Position numbers and translations under genes: made by a program. A stretch of DNA of 64,000 nucleotides. It comes from Rhabditoides inermis. Its lineage: Eukaryota > Nematoda > Chromadorea > Rhabditida > Rhabditidae. The notes beneath the pieces are model-generated. The model made no database searches and was not told the DNA's origin. It saw only the letters and a program-made list of their open reading frames with translations. Numbering within the stretch: position 1 is the first letter of the stretch; every line of letters starts with the position of its first letter. The stretch spans positions 402,501 to 466,500 of the forward strand of contig CAWZYM010000425.1 in the NCBI GenBank assembly GCA_963966185.1, given 5' to 3'. Below are positions 11,799 through 21,371 of this stretch, piece after piece.

Positions 11799-11934
11799 AT
11801 GTTGGTTTGGGTTTCGGAGAAGCTATGCCCACCGACCAATTCAGGAACAAGAGCAGCCAAGTCGACGCTGTTTTCGAGGCAATCAGCAAGATCGACCCCA
11901 GCACCAATCCGCCACCGAGGCTTGACGCCTATAC
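11799..11934 (+). pseudogene. R-associated exon (GLGFGEAMPTDQF)
   Basis: An exon-like segment reading VGLGFGEAMPTDQF then KSSQVDAVFEAISKIDPST ends at a GTGAGT donor at 11935. Copies occur at 50040-50135 (cut short at the segmental-duplication junction) and 62410-62567 (with a frame-breaking deletion). No family is recognised; this copy is the best preserved. Confidence 0.4.
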
Positions 11935-11998
11935 GTGAGTCTGATTCTTCCTTTCTTTTAGTTACGTTAACATGCATCTCCATTATTGTCTTAGGTGG

Positions 11999-13012
11999 TC
12001 GTTTCCTCGGTCCCAATCGGGCACCAAAACCCCAACGAACGCGAACGTTATGAAACTCTCGGAAATTCGCCTTGGATCGGCTTTGACCGACATGGGCTCG
12101 AATGAAAGAGCGTCGTCCGATGAGTCGAAATCCCAGAATCTCTCACACATTCAATGCCTGGTCTCAGCGGTTCGGAGTGGGCCGTTGTGTGCATTTCTCG
12201 CCACTAGCAGCTGCGGCAAGCCAAAGTGCACTAACGTACGTGCTGTTGTTCACGGGTGAGTTCATAATTTTTATTTCATTGTTGCGTAGCACATCCAAAT
12301 TGTGTTCAGATGTGTGCCTGACAGGATATTCATTGCCTACCCGCTCGATTCAGCCAGGAGAGGAGCTGCTATGCGACTACGGGACAGATTACTCATACGA
12401 GGGTAGTTCGGCTATCTGCGCAGCGAAGTATACAACAGTGCCTAAACAAGTACATAGGCTAACGCCGGGAAAAGACAGAGAGGCTGACGAGGTTAGTGGC
12501 GGGAAAACGTTACTTGATCGATAACTATTTCTGGATCATTAGATTACCATTCTTGACGTGTAGATCTCCAGGATTTCCTTTGTTTTCGTGCCAATTAGAA
12601 TGTCCTCGCGCCATAGCTGCTTCCATATGAGGGTACTTTTCGCCGCCTCATTGGTTACTCGGTAAGGATTCTTGTGAGTACTCGACCGCACGCCGCAGGA
12701 AAAAGAAGAAAAATAGAAATCAATCAATCGTTTATTCGGAAGTTTTATGTGTTATTCTATGTATCATCTAACCCATCCGTCTTCAGTTTACTGAAGCTAA
12801 GGAAGGTGGCTTAACGGTACGATACGAGACGGATATCGACGACGAGTCGCCGACAGACGAAGACGACACGCCGTTTCCATCACCGATCAAGAAAAAGCGA
12901 CGTGCAGCTCAGAAGGTAAACAAACGGGTGACATGTTTTGAGTTGAAATCGTAATGGACAAATGGGCTTTTCCGATGTTCAGACTGAAGTAGGAAGCAGT
13001 AATCCGCATTGA
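11999..13012 (+). pseudogene. Degenerate SET-domain (lysine methyltransferase) gene, 3' half
   Basis: Visible exons are about 11999-12255, 12310-12491, 12787-12915 and 12983-13012. The second contains SIQPGEELLCDYG, the C-terminal SET motif whose Tyr lies in the active site. Upstream, SSCGKPKCTNVRAV resembles the NHSCxPN pseudoknot motif, but the Asn-His pair is gone. A CVPDRIFIA segment that should precede the PGEELL motif is in another frame, so at least one frameshift is present. The 3' part is coherent: acidic DIDDESPTDEDD followed by a basic PIKKKRRAAQK, a likely nuclear localisation signal, then a TGA. A shorter copy lies at about 56960-57145. The family within the SET superfamily cannot be assigned. 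Confidence 0.6.
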
Positions 13013-13352
13013 TTGTCTGATCTAGTATGAATGTCCTGCGGGGTGTGAATCAATCTTCTTCGTCGGACGAGGAGAACACGCGACCCGCTCTCACGCGTGC
13101 TCGTCACCGCGCTGAGACGACTGGAGACGAGCAGTAAACTTGGGAGCGCGGACGGACGAGGACCGTGTAGTGATTGTTGACCTGTATACTTAACAAAACA
13201 CGAAAAATTGTCCTTCCCCAATCACCGAATGTAACCCACTCTACATGATTTCCTTATACCTTGATAATGTCACCTTAAAAGAACAGAACCATCACCGTAT
13301 GCTAATATTCTTATGGTACATATTTTATATATGTTTTGTTATTTGTATTTCA

Positions 13353-13653
13353 TTTTTTTTTTTTTTTTTTTTGTTTAGCCGGTTGAATCCGGGGTCCTCC
13401 TAGTCGAGAACAAGATAGGGTTCTTGGATTACGACGACGTCAGCAGAGGTAGTTGGGTTGGGTGGCGTCGGACGTCTTGAATTCCGTTCTTGAGTCCGTA
13501 GATGGTGCTGTGACGCCTTCTGGCTACCATGAGAGTGGATTGCCACACCACAGGGGCTTGGTGAATTTCGCAAGAATGGTTGACTCCGAGGGGGATCGAA
13601 CCAGCGACCGTGAGATTGAGAGACGAACGCTCTATCCACTGAGCCGCGCCCCC

Positions 13654-13655
<2 letters not shown>
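13353..13655 (-). mobile_element. tRNA-derived SINE
   Basis: Read on the minus strand it begins with a tRNA-like head: box A-like GGCTCAGTGGATAGAGCG and box B-like GCTGGTTCGATCCCC. A ~200-nt unrelated body follows, and it ends in a poly(A) tail (T run 13353-13372 on plus). This is the classic layout of an RNA polymerase III SINE mobilised by a LINE. It sits directly against a CT microsatellite at its head. A relative with the same CTCTCAATC anticodon-loop region is at 61022-61310. Confidence 0.8.
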
Positions 13656-13688
<33 letters not shown>

Positions 13689-13715
13689 TCCCTCTCCCTC
13701 TCTCTCTCCCTCTCT
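13656..13715. repeat. CT/GA microsatellite
   Basis: CT tract abutting the tRNA-like head of the SINE at 13353-13655. Confidence 0.9.
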
Positions 13716-13795
13716 CGCCGCCGCAGTTCTTGCTCTCACAGTGGGTGTGACCGTTGGGGTACTGGAGTCTGTGTTTCTTCACAGCTATCTTGAAC

Positions 13796-14718
13796 ATCAA
13801 CTCAGAAACAGTGGTACGAGTTCCACTCAATAACAATGGTACTGGCACAGTTTGTATAGTGACTGTTTCAGTAGATAGAAACTGTACAAAGACACTTTAC
13901 AAAGACTGTGTTGTTGTCAGGCATACGGTATGCGGTCATTGATGCATGCGAAGGATCGTTCGAGTACCGCACATCTTCGTGCTGTGGGTGAATTGTTGGC
14001 GAGCCATTTTTCAGGAAGAGTTAATTTCTGAAGCATAATTGTGTAAGTTGGTCGGATCTAATGGAAACAAGCACTTGCATTGTCAAGAGAACACGTAAAA
14101 TGGAGATGAACACATATAAAAAATACTATGCACAGAAAGTGGTTAAATGAGAAGTTCATAGAACAGAACATCACACGTTCCCATTTTCTACAGGTTACTC
14201 GTTCTCCATTAAAAGTGATATACAGTTCTTTTCACAGTTCTACATGGATCTGTTTCCCTATTTTAGTAAAGATCTACTTAGTATCATATGTCTGTCACTG
14301 GAACTTTTGGATAGGCGTGTCCATAAAAGGGAAAAACCGCGACCCTGAAATGGAACAATCATTTAGATTGTTATCTTTAATCACAATAAATGTACTTTAA
14401 TGTAGGCCTCAGCCTCAAAGTGTCCAGCGTTCGCCAGTCGACAGTGGGAAAGATCTCTTTATGACGAGGCAGTTATTTGCCACTTTTTAAAATCGCGCGC
14501 TCTTCTTTCTTCTTTGTCATTCAAAATTATTGTTGCGTTTCTTTTAACCTATCTCAATATAATTGTTTAGTTGACATCAAAAAAGTAAAAATGAAAGAAG
14601 GAATGAGAGAGTGAAAACAGTGAGGAAGAAAAAGAGAGGAATAAAACGTTTAAACGACCGTATATTAACTTCAATAGTTTAATGTTTTTTTGTTTATAAT
14701 ATCTCACTAGCACATGTA
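13796..14718 (+). repeat. R-family repeat, copy B (head module, interrupted)
   Basis: Homologous to the R head modules at 37395 and 54711. It is broken at about 14718 by the 3.0-kb inverted-repeat element and resumes for about 30 bp at 17733 (ATATGTTAAGCAGTACTTGC), as shown by the uninterrupted copy F near 55606-55650. Confidence 0.8.
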
Positions 14719-14745
14719 CTCTGGTAATTAATGACGCAGTGTTAA

Positions 14746-14944
14746 CGCAAATTGTGAACTACGCACCGTTTACGCAATTTTGACGCACCCCATTTTGCGT
14801 TAGAATGCGAGAAAATGCGTTAGGAATGCGAGTGCTTGTGTCAACGCAAATTTTAAACAACGCATTTTTCACGCAATCATCACGCACCCCGTGTTGCGTT
14901 GGAGTGCGAGAAAGTGCGTTACGAATGCGAGTGATTGTGTGAAC
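14746..14944. repeat. Two ~100-bp tandem units rich in TGCGTT/AACGCA
   Basis: Two diverged copies, starting at about 14746 and 14845, of a segment containing CGCACCCC, TTGCGTT and AATGCGAG words. They form most of the left arm of the 3.0-kb element. The right arm (17576-17732) has the same words in inverse orientation. Confidence 0.75.
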
Positions 14945-15377
14945 GGAGATAGGAGATAGGTTCATAATTATAATTCAAACAAAACATTTTGTCGTATTTT
15001 TAACCGCTATCAGTTATAAATCAAAAGAAGTTTATACCAAAAAGACCCAAAAATATCAAAAAAGTTAAAAGAAGTTTTGATCATCTCGCATGCACGGTTC
15101 GGATAGTTGCACAGTGGACAGTGGCGCTCGCACTGACCGCTCCGCAAGCACGCGACGCGCCAGCTCCACTGCGAATTACCAGCAAGCACTAGAGCGCGAT
15201 AATTTCTTCACTGAAATCGCTATGCGCCCATTCACTCGCAAAGCGGCCTGTGCGCGCGCCGCTCTCTCTGTGGGGCGCGCTGTGCAATTATCCGGGCCGT
15301 GGCATGTTCATGGAAAAAAAAGAAATACGCAATGAAATAAACAGCTGATGCCTCACAAAACTATGCCTACAAAAGTT

Positions 15378-15675
15378 ATCTCTCCCTCTCTCTCTCCCCT
15401 CTCTCCCCCTCTCTCTCCCCTCTCCCTCTCCTATCTCTCTCTCTCTTTTTCTCTCTCCCCATCTCCCTCCCCTCTATCCCCTCTCTCCCCCTCTCTCTCC
15501 CCTTCCTCTCTCTCCCCCCTCTCTCTCCCCTCTCTCTCTCCCCCTTATCTCCCCCGTATCTTTCCCTCTCTCTCTCTTTCTCTCTCTCCCCTCCCCCCAT
15601 TCTCTCTCCCCCTCTCTCTCCCTCTCTTCTTCTTTCTCTCTCTCTCCCCTCCTCTCTCTCCCCATTCTCTCCCGC
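15378..15675. repeat. CT/CCT-rich low-complexity block
   Basis: About 300 bp of imperfect CTCTCCCC-type polypyrimidine on the plus strand. Long open frames here on both strands are artefacts of composition. Confidence 0.9.
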
Positions 15676-15982
15676 CTTCTGGAAAATCGTGCCGAGTTTG
15701 TACCTCATCACGAAGTAAGTCCGAATTTCTGATTTTCATGATCGATCCTATTTCATTTTACATCAAACTTATATTTAGTATAAAATTGTTTTTATTGTCG
15801 TGTAAAGTCCTCTCCAATTCTCCAGGAGCACACACAGCGCCGCCCGAAGTGGCCATTCCGCTCATCTCACTGTTTTGTTAGTGTTTTACTTTGTTGTATT
15901 TTACTTTGTTTGTGTGGAATTTTCGTTGGCACGTGCATCACTTCGTATCGCGTTTTTCTGCGAACACTTTCTCCGTTGCAGG

Positions 15983-17086
15983 ATGCCGTGCGCGAATCAA
16001 CTGACAGTGGATTTTCTTGAATACAGCGTAGCGATGAGGTGAGTACAATTTTTTCTCATTGTTGTACATGCTTGACAACGTATAGCACTGTATTATTGTA
16101 AATGAGGTCATTCAGTTCGATTCTGTCTCGAGGACAACGATATGGGCGTCGCTAGTTCGCTGCGTCGTGTTTTCCTCGTGGTGGTACGTTTTTCTTTGTG
16201 TACATTTAGGATATTTCGTGTACCATTTTCGTTATTAAATAATTATTCTATCGCAAATACGTTCAGGTGCCGACTCTGAACGTGCGTTGTCGGCAAGAGG
16301 CGACTTGGACTGTCACACCCGGAGAACAGCAATCCCGAGGTGATGCCGGCCGCCGGCATTTACCTGCAGCCACGCGCCGGACACATGTACGACGACTACT
16401 CGCAGGTACGACTACTACACTGCAGCCAGTGTTGTGTTTCTCTTCTCGTCTGCACATCACTGTGTCTCGCCCATGTTTCATGATGTGTGTCCTGGAAATT
16501 TTCAAACTGATTTGCCTGCAAAATGTCGTTGTACAAAATGTTTTTTTAATGTGAGACAATTTCTACTTTTACAGACCCGTCCCCACCGGCAAGGACTCCT
16601 GCAAGGAGTACGCCAAGTGGAATTCCACTTGTGGCGTGGGATTCGAGTACGACCCCGACAACTCATTCCTCTACACGGTCAGTCTTCATTCAACGATTTG
16701 TGTGAATATTCTTTAGAAAATTTGCTTTTCGGCTTAATTGTTGGCTGTAGGTGTACGTGAAGCCGCTTGAGTGGCCTTGGAGCGAGTTCTCGGAGTTGGA
16801 AGAGGGCGAGTATCAGCTCCCCTCTCTTCGAGTCCACCGGCGCAGCAAGTACTGGATTATCGTCGCGTCTGCCTGACAGCTCAAGGTATTTTATTTGTAC
16901 TTGTGCAAACCGTCACTCATTGACCCGTTCCGCGGAACTATGTGTTTTTATGGTTATGTGTTAGGTGCTGGCGGAGTTGTCGCTGCGGGCGCGTGCTGCC
17001 GAAGCCGATGGACGACCACCGGGTCAAGTGAAGCCGTGTTCCCTCAACCAGTTCATCTGCCTCTTCGGAGAGGACGTCATGGAAAA
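15983..17086 (+). pseudogene. rpb-3: RNA polymerase II subunit RPB3-like pseudogene
   Basis: RPB3 (POLR2C) forms part of the RPB3/RPB11 assembly platform of Pol II. Exon 1 (15983-16038) reads MPCANQLTVDFLEYSVAM, and exon 2 (16116-16183) reads RFCLEDNDMGVASSLRRVFL, continuing in exon 3 (16267) with VPTL; this is the conserved RPB3 N-terminus. Exons 4-5 (16575-16677, 16751-16850) read [20 protein letters not shown] and KPLEWPWSEFSELEEGEYQL, the conserved C-terminal block of the family. The central 120-150 aa, including the usual zinc-binding cysteines, are missing, and exons 1/2 and 3/4 do not join in phase. Exon 16965-17086 (VLAELSLRARAAE...) may be a decayed C-terminus. It lies inside the inverted-repeat element at 14719-17732, so it is probably a captured, non-functional copy. 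Confidence 0.75.
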
Positions 17087-17158
17087 GTGAGAACGCTTGG
17101 TAGTGTTACTATTAGTATATGATTATCTTTGATCCCGATGATTCCTTGTACTATTTAG

Positions 17159-17244
17159 TCGCGAGCTTCCGTTGCTGTCGACAATGAGCGAAGACGAGGT
17201 GGGAGGTGGCACAAGTGCTGGAGGAAGAGTAAGAACACTGGTGG

Positions 17245-17302
<58 letters not shown>

Positions 17303-17420
17303 GAGTGTATTGATAAGAGTGTCCTGTGATGGGTGTTGCAGATTAGCAGAAGCTCTACTCGACGGCGTGACACCATCGCCTCTTTCCAGCAGGATTATGC
17401 GTTATTGATTAGCAAAGTTT
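17159..17420 (+). pseudogene. Possible further exons after the RPB3-like remnant
   Basis: Exon-like 17159-17228 (NRELPLLSTMSEDEVGGGTS...) has an acceptor CTATTTAG and a GTAAG donor. After a GA microsatellite intron, TGTTGCAG at 17341 opens ISRSSTRRRDTIASFQQDYA. They can continue in phase from 17086, but they do not match RPB3 and are not recognised. Confidence 0.3.
17249..17300. repeat. GA microsatellite close to a splice donor
   Basis: GA tract starting about 20 nt after the GTAAGAAC donor at 17229. Confidence 0.9.
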
Positions 17421-17765
17421 GTTTGTATCGAATGAATTTGTTAATCAATAAAATTCTATTTAAAGTTGTGTTTGTTTTGTTTATTGGAGATTTTAATTGT
17501 ATTGTAATATCTACAAAATGGATTTTTCAAATTTACATAAAGTTTTCAAGTTGTTTCTGGAACAACGCAATTTCTCGCTATATTCAATGCGTCAACGCGT
17601 TTACTATGAACTACGCACTTTCTCGCACTCCAACGCATCAAATTGCGTTACATCCACCCCCACACATTTTCAATGCGTTAACGCAAAATCAGTGCGTTAA
17701 ATGCGTTAACACTGCGTCAAAAAGTTACAGAGATATGTTAAGCAGTACTTGCAGTGTACTAGAAA

Positions 17766-18362
17766 ATAAGTCGCCACTGTTGCTTTAACGATCCCTTATC
17801 AGAGAGAGAGAGAGAGAGTGCTGCGCGCTCTTTCTTTCCGTTTACGCTGACCCATATCGAACTGTAAGCACCAACATATGAAATATGCAAATTCTCATTC
17901 ACTATTCGTATTCAGTGCTTTTATGTATAAACTTTTTTTATTATTTATTTATTGTGGGATTATTATTGAACAAATTGAAAAAGATAGCGAGACAGGAACC
18001 ACACATACACACACCATTTAAAATTGTCAACAAAAGTGTCAACAAGTTTTATTTTTTTGTCAATTCACAAATGAAACATTTATCACAAAATAGACAACTG
18101 CAGAAACTGATATTCTCTCATAAATAACATGGTTTTCCAAAAAAGAAGGTAAGTATGGTCTTCGTCTGAGCAGCGGTGGTCGTCGTCTGTGTGGTCGTGG
18201 AGGAGGAATCAAAGTGGTCGTCGTCTTGTTCGAAGTGGTGGTCACCGGCTCTCGGCACATAAAATATATATATATAAAAGCACTGAATACGAATAGTAAA
18301 TGAGAATTTGCATATTTTATATGTTGTGTACATATGCGTAAACGGAAAGAAAGAGCGCGCAG

Positions 18363-18448
<86 letters not shown>

Positions 18449-18479
18449 AGAGATCGTTAAAGCAACAGTGGCGACTTAT
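17766..18479. mobile_element. Foldback element with internal CT tracts
   Basis: Left arm 17766-17936 and right arm 18272-18479 are inverted copies. Both begin at the outer end with ATAAGTCGCCACTG (and its inverse), then a GA/CT tract, then GTGCTGCGCGCTCTTTCTTT and GCAAATTCTCATT. The tract is short on the left (17800-17818) and about 80 nt on the right. The middle (17940-18270) is AT-rich plus a GTCGTC-rich stretch and codes for nothing recognisable. A partial relative is at 62632-63030. Confidence 0.75.
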
Positions 18480-18604
18480 GTATTTTCGACTCGGAGTATT
18501 ATTAAAAATCATATTAACCTAACACATTTGCAGTTTTCACGTAAGAACGACGATTCTGCGTTACTTTCGATTCTGCAACTGCCAAGAATGCAGCTCAAAA
18601 TTTG

Positions 18605-18770
18605 AATTTCCCGCCAACGCTTCACTGCAAAAATTGGGGTCGGAGACATCACCGCAAATGAACAACCCCCGGTCACTTGCTTCTTGGCTCAGTGCATGTG
18701 CGCTGCGTTATGGAACCGAGCTCGCTGGTTCTTTTCCCGTTCCTGTCAAATGTTTTGCTCGTGTGAAAAT
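18605..18770 (+). mobile_element. Degenerate tRNA-like SINE
   Basis: Homologous to 27080-27310 (minus): shared words include GGGGTCGGAGACAT, CGCAAATGAAC, GGCTCAGTGCA and AAATGTTTTGCTCG. The central part resembles a tRNA head (box A-like GGCTCAGTGCATGTGCGC), but box B is decayed here. The relative at 27.1 kb has a good box B. Confidence 0.5.
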
Positions 18771-18772
18771 TA

Positions 18773-18795
18773 GAGAGGGCGCGCAGCGCCCTCTC
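18773..18795. repeat. Perfect GC-rich hairpin
   Basis: A 10-bp perfect stem (GAGAGGGCGC / GCGCCCTCTC) with a 3-nt GCA loop. No U-tract or gene context suggests a role. Confidence 0.7.
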
Positions 18796-19240
18796 TTTTG
18801 GCTTAGGATAAGGCTCGCGCCAGAATTCTCAAGAAGCGATATCCAAAGGTCATATTATCAACAATGTGAACTCGTCCAAATCATGCTAGTTAGATTCGCA
18901 TCGTTCCGTAGGCCAGATCACTGGTCGACGGCATCTTTGTATCTCTTCTCTGAAAGAAGTTATGCGCGATCCCGCGCGCGCACTAGGCGAAAGGTCAGCG
19001 TGTTTCGTGTCCTTCCTTCCCGTCACGACTTTTCCCAACTTGCACTTTGCGTGTAGTCCGCCCCGCCGCCGCCAGCATCTAATGCGCGCCGGGTTTACAT
19101 TGTTTTGATTTCGCCAACTATAACCAGGAGGAAGAGCGCAAAAGGCGCGATATCGACTGGTAGTGAGAAAATATGTTGGAAAAACTTTTTGTGAAACGTA
19201 ACGGCGATCCGTGAATACGTTGTGACGTGTGGTGCATGGG
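18796..19240. other. No gene seen
   Basis: GC-rich unique sequence with open frames on both strands but no splice pattern, motif or paralogue to support any of them. Confidence 0.4.
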
Positions 19241-19364
19241 AGAAAGAAGAAAGAAAAGGGCAGATATGAGAGAGATAATGGCAGATATTGAGAGAGATGG
19301 GCAGAGAAAGATGGAGAGAGAATGACAAAGAGAGAGATGGAAAGAAAGAAAAAGAGAGAGATGG

Positions 19365-19407
<43 letters not shown>

Positions 19408-19450
19408 AAGAGAAGAGAGAGAGAGGGAGAGAGAGCAAAAAGTGGAATAA
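19240..19450. repeat. GA-rich low-complexity region
   Basis: Imperfect AGAGAGATGG and GA tracts. Long minus-strand Ser/Leu open frames are composition artefacts. Confidence 0.9.
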
Positions 19451-19613
19451 CATTGAGTGAGAGCTGAGCGAGATAGAAGGAACAAAGGGAGGGAGGGAGA
19501 TAGATAACAGAAGGAGATAGATAGATAAATTTGATATAATCCAGTCCAGATGAATAGTCATATGTAGTTCAGCACATATCGGAATTTCTTTGAAATTTAA
19601 CAAAAGCACATAT

Positions 19614-19957
19614 ATTTGCTTTAAAAAGTACTCGGCGTAAAGAAATGAACTTTGTCTTAACCCATTCCAGCAAAAGTACATCTATAAAACGTTTACAAAT
19701 ACTAAAACAAACCCGCGCATACTGAAATGTTATGTTGTTGTTGCTAACAAGTTACCACAACGACATGAACAGAGAAGAATTCAGTAAAAAAAACATAGGA
19801 TAGGAGAGGGAAGAGAGAAAGAGAGATAGAGAGAGAAGAGAGAGAGAGAGATGTGCAGGTTTGTGTTTGTATTTGTAAACGTTTTATAGATGTACTTTTG
19901 CTGGATTGGGTTAAGACAAAGTTCATCTCTTTACGCCGAGTACTTTTTAAAGCAAAT
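19614..19957. mobile_element. Foldback MITE
   Basis: Arms 19614-19705 and 19867-19957 are inverted repeats of about 90 bp with few mismatches (outer word TTGCTTTAAAAAGTACTCGG, inner word CGTTTACAAATAC). The centre includes a GA-rich patch. No ORF. Non-autonomous DNA transposon or foldback element. Confidence 0.75.
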
Positions 19958-19981
19958 GAGGAGTTGTGGCAGGTTGTGGCA

Positions 19982-20228
19982 GAAACTCAGTGTAATGCTT
20001 TCAGCTAAATGCCTGCGAGAGAAAATAAATGGCAGTTTTGCCTAGGAAAAATAGACAACGTATCAAACGAGATCAAAGAGAACGCCGACTCGATGGGATA
20101 GACGATTTGAGCTTGATCCGAACAAGGACCTTTTCAATGAATGGTGGAACTCGCAATTGGCTCACACATTTTAGCTGGGGAAAAGCTTGCAACTTTTTGG
20201 TCGGCGAGTAGAGATGTGTTAGGATTGT

Positions 20229-20311
<83 letters not shown>

Positions 20312-20706
20312 CACCGAGTCTGCCACCAGAATGACGGCGTGACTCACTTATATATCGTAGCGCATGGCGTATCTGCATGTTTTCGGTGTATCATCGAATG
20401 CTGGAACGTGTGAATATTCATTCCATCCCGAATGTCGGCCGGTCAAAGCTCACCCTTTCCGGGGCTTGACTCACTCTCGCTATTCACAAACGTTCCTTGA
20501 TCCTTGTTTCGAAAGATTGCTCACAGCTCCTCGCAAAAATACTTTCTCTATTTTGTGTTCTGGTTGCATCCGCTTAACCCAGTTTCGGATAAGAAAGTCT
20601 TAATCATGCATAGTAACGTAGCAATGTGTGCAAATTTTGCATAAAATCACTTCTTGTTCAAGTAACTGGTAGTTTTTCTGTTCGCGAATCCAACGGCGTG
20701 GTTTCG
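19982..20706 (+). repeat. Long repeat shared with the right end of the window
   Basis: Matches 63465-64000 in the same orientation (shared CGAATGTCGGCCGGTCAAAG and CATGCATAGTAACGTAGC) and continues beyond the window edge there. It includes a GA microsatellite (20230-20308) absent from the other copy. A minus-strand fragment is at 75-200. Class unknown. Confidence 0.75.
20230..20308. repeat. GA microsatellite
   Basis: Long GA tract inside a dispersed repeat; the homologous block at 63.6 kb lacks it. Confidence 0.95.
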
Positions 20707-20940
20707 CCAACTTTGTTTTGTAGCAATTAGGTTCTTTGACATCTCTTGTTATGTTCATTGTCCTCCATTCTTACTTTAGACTTCGGAAATAAATATAAGC
20801 GTTTTGCATTAGGTAAAAGACTTATGAGAATAATAGAACCTTACGAGTTTCTTTTTGCGAAAGCCCTTCTTATCTGAAACAGAAGCACGCACTCTTGAAT
20901 CGTGGCATCTTGTGTAATGGTATGTTGTGTTGGTTTCGTT

Positions 20941-21243
20941 CAAACAATGAGGAATTGACAAAGCAGATAAAGTAGTTCACAAATAAATAAGAAACAGAAT
21001 CCCTGTTTCGGCCCATTATCCTGCAGACAGGCTACATCAACGTACTATATCTAGAGTTACTGACTAAATGATAGAATCGAAATAAGAACATCCACTGTGG
21101 TGGGCCTACTGCCTGAACGCTCATCAGTGCAGGGCCACAGCGGACGAAAGGAAAGTAGCGAACAAAGTAAAATCTGGAAAAAGAGTAGAAACCTATAATG
21201 AGAAAGTTAGAGTGAATATTGTAAACAAACAAACAAAAAATTG
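20941..21243 (-). repeat. Pseudo-LTR, 3' copy of the Naiad element
   Basis: Direct repeat of 24988-25289, lying downstream of the RT reading frame. It differs by one extra A near 21069 and by T versus G at about 21217. Confidence 0.9.
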
Positions 21244-21371
21244 CGGAATTAGAATTTGTATATTTTTTCGGTGAGTAATTTACGATTTTGGACATTGAAA
21301 AGGTTAAGTGATCTATTGATATCTCGTTTACGGAAACAGTATTTCAAAAGAACGGCTTTAACTGTAGATGA

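Larger units (their letters stand above)
14719..17732. mobile_element. 3.0-kb terminal-inverted-repeat element carrying host-gene fragment
   Basis: Ends are inverted: CTCTGgTAA...TGACGCAGTGTTAACGCA on the left and its diverged reverse complement on the right, each extending into about 150-220 bp of TGCGTT/AACGCA-rich sequence. It splits R copy B; copy F (55606-55650) gives the empty site. A TA-like duplication at the insertion point is possible but not clean. Inside are a CT-rich block (15378-15675), an rpb-3 pseudogene with its introns, and a GA microsatellite. No transposase is visible, so it is non-autonomous, and it resembles Pack-TIR elements that capture genomic gene pieces. Confidence 0.6.

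Noticed and set aside
14746..14944. Tandem TGCGTT units as a CRISPR-like array
   Set aside because: Only two diverged units, no uniform repeats and spacers, eukaryotic context; they are the arm of an inverted-repeat element.
18634..19056. 140-codon plus-strand frame with an ATG
   Set aside because: Its start lies in a degenerate SINE, and no splice pattern, homologue or motif supports it.
21095..21130. CTGATGA on the minus strand inside the Naiad pseudo-LTR as a hammerhead core
   Set aside because: No GAAA core or pairing stems at the right spacing. Naiads are reported to lack canonical hammerheads.
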